A stretch of DNA of 64,000 bases, from contig NXFV01001374.1 in assembly GCA_002803225.1 (NCBI GenBank), positions 1 to 64,000 of the forward strand. Direction: 5' to 3'. This stretch comes from Gamarada debralockiae (lineage: Eukaryota > Ascomycota > Leotiomycetes > Helotiales > Hyphodiscaceae). The stretch's first letter is position 1, and each line of letters starts with the position of its first letter. This document shows, piece after piece, positions 58,704 through 64,000 of the stretch. The notes below the pieces were generated by a model, which searched no databases, had not been told where the DNA came from, and was given only the letters and a program-made list of their open reading frames with translations. Made by a program: the position numbers and the translations under genes.

Positions 58704-59951
58704 ATGGTGTCCATGAACGTACGTTCCTCTTCTCTCTCCATCACAAACTCCCCTCTCAAACACACCACTAACCCCGCCCACAGATCTTCCGCATCCTGGG
58801 CGACGTCTCGCATACCCTCTCAAAATGCATCCTAATCTACAGCATCCACTCCAATTCCTCCGCCGAAGGCGTCTCGCTCATCACGCAATCCCTCTACTGT
58901 CTCGTCTTCATCACGCGCTACCTGGACCTCTTCAAGGTCGGCCTGATCTGGCACCTAATGACGATCTGGAACTTTGTCCTCAAGATATTCTACATCTCGA
59001 GCTCATTATATATTATCTTCTTGATGATGAGAGTCTATGCGCGGACGCGGGAAAGGGAGAAGGCGTGGAAATTCGGGAGTGCGTGTTTGGTTGGCAGTGC
59101 GGTGCTGGCTCCATTCGTGATGTTGATTTTTGACAAGAAGTCTCTCTGGGGGTTCATTGAGGTATTTCTACCTACCCCCACTTTTACTATTATCGAGTGG
59201 CTATCCAAACTACCACTATATCCAGCTAACGCCCATGAAACAGGTCCTCTGGGTCTTTAGCATAATCCTCGAATCCGTCTGCATCCTCCCTCAGTTACTC
59301 CTCCTCCGCCAAACCACTGTCCCAACCGTAATCGACTCGTTCTACCTACTAACCCTTGGTTCCTACCGCGCATTCTACATCCTCAACTGGATCTGGCGCG
59401 AACTTGACACCAACGATAAGAAACCAGACGCAATCTCAATAATCTTCGGAGTCATTCAAACAGCGTTCTATATCGACTTTTTTTGGGTGTATTACTCGAG
59501 ACAGAGGGTCAAGCTGAGACATGGAGGCATTGTGGATCAGGATGATCTAAGGAATGGCTGGTTGCTTAGGAGAATCTTTGGGAATAAACACGTTGGTGGC
59601 CCCTCCGCCGCCGACGACGACGACGTCGATGGAGACGAAGAATCCGCATCGGCTTTGGGCGTAAACGGAACGGCCAGAAAACCAAAGGGCAAATGGGGTA
59701 CTGGCGGTATCTCAGTGAGTGCAGACGAAGGAGTGTTGGATGCAGAGCAAAGGAGAACAGGAACGTATGATGGGCAAGAAGACGGTATCATTGATACAAC
59801 AGGCGAAGGGGATGAGGATGCGAAGATGCGGGATCCTGATGAGTTGGCGAAGATATTGGAGGATGATGACGATGATGACATTTTGCCGGGACCCGCGGGA
59901 GCGAGTAGAGCTAGTAAAGGGGCGGGGAATGGTGATGGATGGAATGATTGA
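58704..59951 (+). CDS. ERD2: ER lumen protein-retaining receptor Erd2 (K/HDEL receptor)
   Basis: Three exons (58704-58718, 58784-59161, 59244-59951) give 366 aa. The first exon encodes only MVSMN. The seven-helix receptor is well conserved: IFRILGDVSHTLSKCILIYSI, SLYCLVFITRYLDLF, WNFVLKIFYI, VLWVFSIILESVCILPQLLLL, the LLTLGSYRAFYILNWIWRE signature and YIDFFWVYY. It recycles HDEL-bearing ER residents from the Golgi. The core is about 215 residues. The remaining 130 are a hydrophilic, Asp/Glu-rich C-terminal extension with DDDD clusters; such cytosolic tails occur in filamentous fungi but not in yeast. It is convergent with the GH76 gene, about 330 bp apart. Confidence 0.95.
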
Positions 59952-60280
59952 GGCGCTTTTGGTGTATTTGTACTTCGTACGAATGAGCTTATGTATTGTC
60001 TTTTGGATTCGGAGGGCTGTCGACGAAAATACCCAGCATTGATCATTTTGCAATTTGCAGCATAAAAACTGCTAGAGTGGGAGAGGAAGAAAGCAAGAGC
60101 TGGTGAAAATATTTGTACTTGATGCTATATCATCTACGTGAACCTACACTCATACATCATAAGGTCATAACGCCGCCAGGACCCAATGCTGCGTTCCCTG
60201 GTTTCCAATCCATGCCCGAACCCATATATGCTATGTAATATGCAAACGAAGTGGTATCTCGCATCTTTCCTAGACATTGC
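59952..60280. other. convergent 3' intergenic region (ERD2 / GH76)
   Basis: About 330 bp holding both 3' ends. No gene seen. Confidence 0.4.
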
Positions 60281-62038
60281 TTATCTGGTATCAACAACTT
60301 CCCACAACGCCCTCAAGACAGCCACACCACCACCCTGCGTCTCCACTGTGCGTCCCCGCCCTCTATCATTCAGATCCCTAGCTCCTATCTTCCTCCCCTT
60401 CTCTGAAATATCATCCAGCCTCTCGCTCCGGCTCTTTCCGCTAAAGCTCTTCATATCCTTCCACTTCTTAGGAACGCCCACATTTCTGTAGTCAACTGCA
60501 TCATCCGGCAACTCAACCTCCGGATCGAAATCCCTTCCATCAGGACCCTGTGGTGCACCCCACCACATCCCAAATCTATCTTCGCTGTCTAAAGTGGTAA
60601 GGGCAGCGTCGGCATTATGCCTTATCCACTTCCCATACCGCTTACATTGGTTCTCGTGGAATTTCCTATCATCGTTCAAATCCTTGCCTACAAAGATACC
60701 GCCAGGCAAGACCAGGTGTTCAGGGAGTTGAGAGCAGAAGAGTGTTAGATGGTGGAAGAAAATCCCTTTGAAGGTCTGAGCATCCTGTGAGCAGAATCCC
60801 GGCGCATCACACGCTTCTTCCAAGATGCCAGAGCGACCTAGGCCTTCCCATCTGCCCGGAGCGTTGGATTGCGGGGGCCTCGTATCACGTCGAAGATCCC
60901 ATCCGGTGGCAGCGATCACGTCCGCGACAAGTCTGTGTCCGTCTTCGAGATAGGAACGTGCGCCTGTAGCTTCGTACAGCCCGCGCTGCCCAGAGAGGAG
61001 GACCCCTTGGTTATAGGTATACACCATCTCATTCCTCGAATCACAGCGTGTATTCTGGCTCCCATTCTTCGGCTGCTCGCGTGACCAACCCGAAATATGG
61101 TACCCATCCACATACAAGCCCTTGGCGTCCGTCATATTGCTGCTCTTTAACCATTTATATGCTTCGATTGCCGCTGCAAGATATTTCGGATCATGAGGTC
61201 GTCCCGGGGGGTCTACGTCCTCGGAACTGAGAAGGGTGGAATGAGGATTTGTGAATCCAAAGGGGGATGTGTTTTTGTCGCCGGGAAAATATAAGTACAT
61301 GGAGATGGAGGCGGTGATGTAGAGCTCGTTTGTGATTGCGTTTTTGTAAGGCACGAGATAGGGATTCCAGATCATACCGCCGTTGCAGAGGGATGTGTCC
61401 CAGCCTTGAGATGCCATTTCCCAGAATATGCGCGCGCGGTGCGCGAATGCAGGTATATATTGCTGTCCATACCAACTACCCCCCTCCCAGCCAGACTCAT
61501 TGTAGTGGAGTGCTGAGTGCATGTTGATGAATTTGATGCTTTCTAACCAGCCCAGAACTACCCAGAGCATGTCGTCGTAGGCTTCTTGGCGCAGAGCGAA
61601 TGCATCTTGCCCGAAGTATGCCCCGATGAGCTGGGAGAAGTGTTTGTTGACGAGGTTCTCGGAACCTTTTGCGGAGGAGAGGGAATCGAAGGATGTTGAG
61701 ATCGTGAGTAGGGCGGAGGAGAGATATGTTCCGATTACTGCCTTTGTCCAGTCTATTCCTGTCGGCCAATTACCCTGCCATATCTCGAAATAAGAGGACT
61801 GTAACACGTCCAGCGCGTTCAGAAGGGCGGAGAGGGTATGGGTCTTATTGGTAAGATCGTTAGAAGGCAGTGGGACCGGTCTCTGGTTATTGAGGATGCG
61901 CCCATGGCCCAGAGGCCGCTGTTCCTGAAGCGCAGGAGTGCCAACTACCAGCCCCACCACGCCGAGAAAGCATATAAGGGAAATGGGTATTCGAGATCGT
62001 CTATTCGTACCAAACGTCGTCATCGTAAAGAGGCGCAT
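60281..62038 (-). CDS. GH76 family alpha-1,6-mannanase-like protein (Dfg5/Dcw1 relatives)
   Basis: A single exon of 585 aa. The N-terminus has a basic lead and hydrophobic core (RIPISLICFLGVVGLVVGTPA), a signal peptide or anchor. The GH76 six-hairpin fold shows as YFEIWQGNWPTGIDWTKAVIGTYL, the double-Asp motif in EAYDDMLWVVLGWLESI, CNGGMIWNP, KNAITNELYITASISMYLYF, NEMVYTYNQGVLLSG, GILEEACDAPGFCSQDAQTFKGIFFHHL and WIRHNADAAL. Fungal relatives transfer GPI mannoproteins to the wall or cut alpha-1,6-mannan. This member lacks a C-terminal GPI signal and has a charged tail with KSFSGKSRSERL. Intact and intronless. Confidence 0.93.
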   Translation of the reverse strand: MRLFTMTTFGTNRRSRIPISLICFLGVVGLVVGTPALQEQRPLGHGRILNNQRPVPLPSNDLTNKTHTLSALLNALDVLQSSYFEIWQGNWPTGIDWTKAVIGTYLSSALLTISTSFDSLSSAKGSENLVNKHFSQLIGAYFGQDAFALRQEAYDDMLWVVLGWLESIKFINMHSALHYNESGWEGGSWYGQQYIPAFAHRARIFWEMASQGWDTSLCNGGMIWNPYLVPYKNAITNELYITASISMYLYFPGDKNTSPFGFTNPHSTLLSSEDVDPPGRPHDPKYLAAAIEAYKWLKSSNMTDAKGLYVDGYHISGWSREQPKNGSQNTRCDSRNEMVYTYNQGVLLSGQRGLYEATGARSYLEDGHRLVADVIAATGWDLRRDTRPPQSNAPGRWEGLGRSGILEEACDAPGFCSQDAQTFKGIFFHHLTLFCSQLPEHLVLPGGIFVGKDLNDDRKFHENQCKRYGKWIRHNADAALTTLDSEDRFGMWWGAPQGPDGRDFDPEVELPDDAVDYRNVGVPKKWKDMKSFSGKSRSERLDDISEKGRKIGARDLNDRGRGRTVETQGGGVAVLRALWEVVDTR

Positions 62039-62639
62039 CTTGAAGCCGCAGAAGCAGAAAAGTTGGAATCTAAAACACAGAGGGCAGCGATCATGGAGGA
62101 AAGTATGAAGACATCTATAAGATAGTTTTCTTTCAGCGGTGAAAAGTGAGACCTAAGGAGGCCACGCGATCATGTTGGTTGTGAGCGATTGAGGAAACAA
62201 TAGTTGAAGAGTCCTCGTGTCCTGTTTTGTGGACGCCGACACTTGCCTGATAGGGAATAGCGGATTGTGGGGATGTCACCTGAGGCCGCACCTTCTCGCA
62301 TAACTTACAACAGTGACAACACAACTCAACCCAATGAAGCTTTCACAGCTCTGAACAAGTTGTCATGCGCCATTCACTTAAATGAGGGAGTCGATTTTAA
62401 TTGTTGGCTTCAGCATGAACGATCCAAACTCATAAGCCCCATGAGCCCATGATGCAGCCCAAGTCTAGATTATCGAAAGTTTCCTTGAACTGGAGGCACA
62501 GTACCCGCAATCTAAATGGTTCAAATCAAAATGAACAGTGCAATTTCAATTTGCTCGCTAAATTTGAACGATTCGAACCTGTAAGTCACTCACTGGAAAG
62601 GATCATGCAGTCAAGGCTCTCCATTCGGTATGTAGTTAT
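62039..62639. other. intergenic, no gene supported
   Basis: Upstream region of the GH76 gene. No coding text recognised. Confidence 0.35.
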
Positions 62640-63961
62640 GATGCTTGTATCTGCTCAATGCCAAAGATTGATCTCAATTGAGCTATTCAGGTACCATAGC
62701 TTGCTTTGTTGCTGCACTGCGGAATCTTGCTTCGTCCATCCAACGACTTCGGCCATGTTCGGCCATCCCCAACTCCACCCATGTCTCCTCTCTTCTTGTT
62801 TGCCTCCTTAATCTTCTTCTCCATAGCCACCCTGCTGACCGGCTTTCTTTGTGCAGCCTTCTTGAGACCTCGCTGATAATGCAACCACAATCATTGGTAC
62901 TTGTACTCCTTGGTCTCCCACTGGTAACACTCCTCCACGACGACCTTGGCATCCTCTAGTCTTCATCAGCGGGGATGAGACCTTGGTATGAAGGCGGGAG
63001 AGGGTCATTCAGCGTTGTATATCGATCATAGTCAAATCGTCACCATTGACTCAACTGTGGTAGTAGTCGAAGCGCTCGTTGATCGAGTTACGAAAGGCTT
63101 TTTGATTGAATGGAGTGATGGTAAAGAGGTGCTAAGTAATGAGGTAATTAGCACCGTTTTCAAGGAAATATCAAGGCAACGTACATTGACCAGCTTGGTG
63201 ACCTCATATCTGGGGCCTTCTTGCTCGCTTTCGTCCGCCATTGTGTCATTGGCCGTGGATTCCATCTCAAATTGCTAATTTTGTTTGGGTGATGCTCAAA
63301 TTTGAAGTCAAGCCGATATTTGTGGAACTTCCTCAGGACGAGACGCGGAGAGGATCTAGCGACTGGACAATAAGATTCACTAGCTCAGTACTGTCTATTC
63401 GCGTCCTCGTCCGCCTTCTTGTGGTTCTCGCCCATGTTTCACGTTTTCATTGCATCGTTTTGGACTTCACATATCGCAGCTGCTGCATTGATTTAGATGG
63501 GAGATACCATTTGTCTATTCGTTTGGCAACTATGGACTGATATCTTGTACAGCTGCCAACTACCGACGAAACCCCAGAACATTCACTGAAACTGATTCAA
63601 GGATTTCTGTTCAGCTTGGCGATACTGCGGAATCATTCTGCATCCTCTCTTCGATCTCAGCCATGTGTCTTGAGTAAGCTGAGCTCGAGGCTCAAACGTG
63701 CCACTATAATTGTAGAGCCAGTACATGGCTATTTTGGAAAACCTTGTCTCGAATTACCTGTTTTTGACCTGTGCTGCCTGAATTCTTGCGATTATGTCTT
63801 TCTTTCCGGGCAAGGTTGGGTTCTGCGCACTTGGCAACTTTGTTCGAGTAATCCAGCCACAGTCCATTGTACCTGTACTGAGTGTTCTCCCACTTATCCG
63901 CCAACTCCACTATCTCCTTGCCCTCTCGGCTTACTTGCACGCCTTCAATACTCCACACCAC
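62640..63961 (-). pseudogene. two related decayed coding units of unknown family
   Basis: On the minus strand, 63961-63620 reads KEIVELADKWENTQYRYNGL then WLDYSNKVAKCAE, followed by MAEIEERMQNDSAV. 62960-62690 reads KVVVEECYQWETKEYKYQ-stop-LWLHYQRGLKKAA, followed by MAEVVGWTKQDSAV. The pairs align, so this is a duplicated unit, now broken. Between them an ATG-started frame (63265, MESTANDTMADESEQEGPRYEVTKLVN) has a chromodomain-like beginning, but the rest is not readable. Frames shift throughout. I do not assign a function; a repeated element or gene-family remnant is most likely. Confidence 0.4.
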
Positions 63962-64000
63962 CGATCCTTCATGTGCTTGAATATCTGCCGGCCGTGGACG

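Noticed and set aside
62988..63278. 97-codon plus-strand frame
   Set aside because: Overlaps the minus-strand frame with chromodomain-like start; neither is strong, and the plus frame has no family resemblance.
1..64000. CRISPR array, rRNA operon, bacterial-type operons or viral genes
   Set aside because: No regularly spaced repeats, no rRNA core text and no viral hallmark proteins seen; the gene structure is fungal throughout.

Overview
The window reads as nuclear DNA of a filamentous ascomycete (Pezizomycotina; a leotiomycete-like fungus is my guess, not shown). The basis is many short GT-AG introns of about 50-60 nt with CTAAC-like branch sites, fungus-restricted families (HET, STAND/NLR, Zn-cluster-less fungal transcription factor, 2EXR/F-box-like protein, GH55, GH76), a Fot1/pogo-type transposase relic with RIP-like C-to-T stop codons, and several TA-flanked MITEs.

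Layout. 1-5.5 kb is decayed: a transposase relic, then a frameshifted DUF4470-like gene. 5.5-9.8 kb has a secreted GH55 glucanase and a Ser/Ala-rich single-pass membrane protein. 9.8-16.5 kb is gene-poor and holds a MITE. 16.5-22.4 kb has an orphan protein, a small secreted Cys-rich protein, the mitochondrial translocase subunit Tim50 and a 2EXR/F-box-like protein. 22.7-25 kb holds a duplicated gene scrap, a dead HET gene and a second copy of the same MITE family. 26-34.7 kb has a fascin-like/Vps62 protein, a fungal transcription factor, a flavin monooxygenase and the exon-junction protein Y14. 35-41 kb has an indel-ridden amidase pseudogene, a GPI-type GH5 glucanase and an MFS pseudogene. 42.2-43.3 kb has a MITE and a tRNA-Leu(CAG) gene. 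46.7-62 kb has a secreted type-B carboxylesterase, a very large NLR with a zinc finger, an AAA+ ATPase, the ER retention receptor Erd2 and a GH76 mannanase. The right end is decayed again.

Most striking observation: the tRNA-Leu(CAG) at 42729-42883 folds perfectly and has the expected 18-nt intron after position 37. However, its T-loop (and hence its internal B box) is split by a 58-nt segment that looks like a spliceosomal intron (GTAAGT...CAG, CTCAC branch-like site). A 25-nt piece spanning this T-arm/insert junction recurs inverted about 250 bp away (24 of 25 identical). Second, the 1726-codon NLR has an unusual order (coiled coil, NACHT, long acidic tract, ZZ finger), and all eight exons join in frame except for a single in-frame TGA.

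Working together: GH55, GH5, GH76 and the carboxylesterase are secreted or wall-facing enzymes, and the HET relic and NLR are self/non-self type genes. No biosynthetic cluster, CRISPR array or rRNA was seen. Gene models were spliced by eye and need RNA support.
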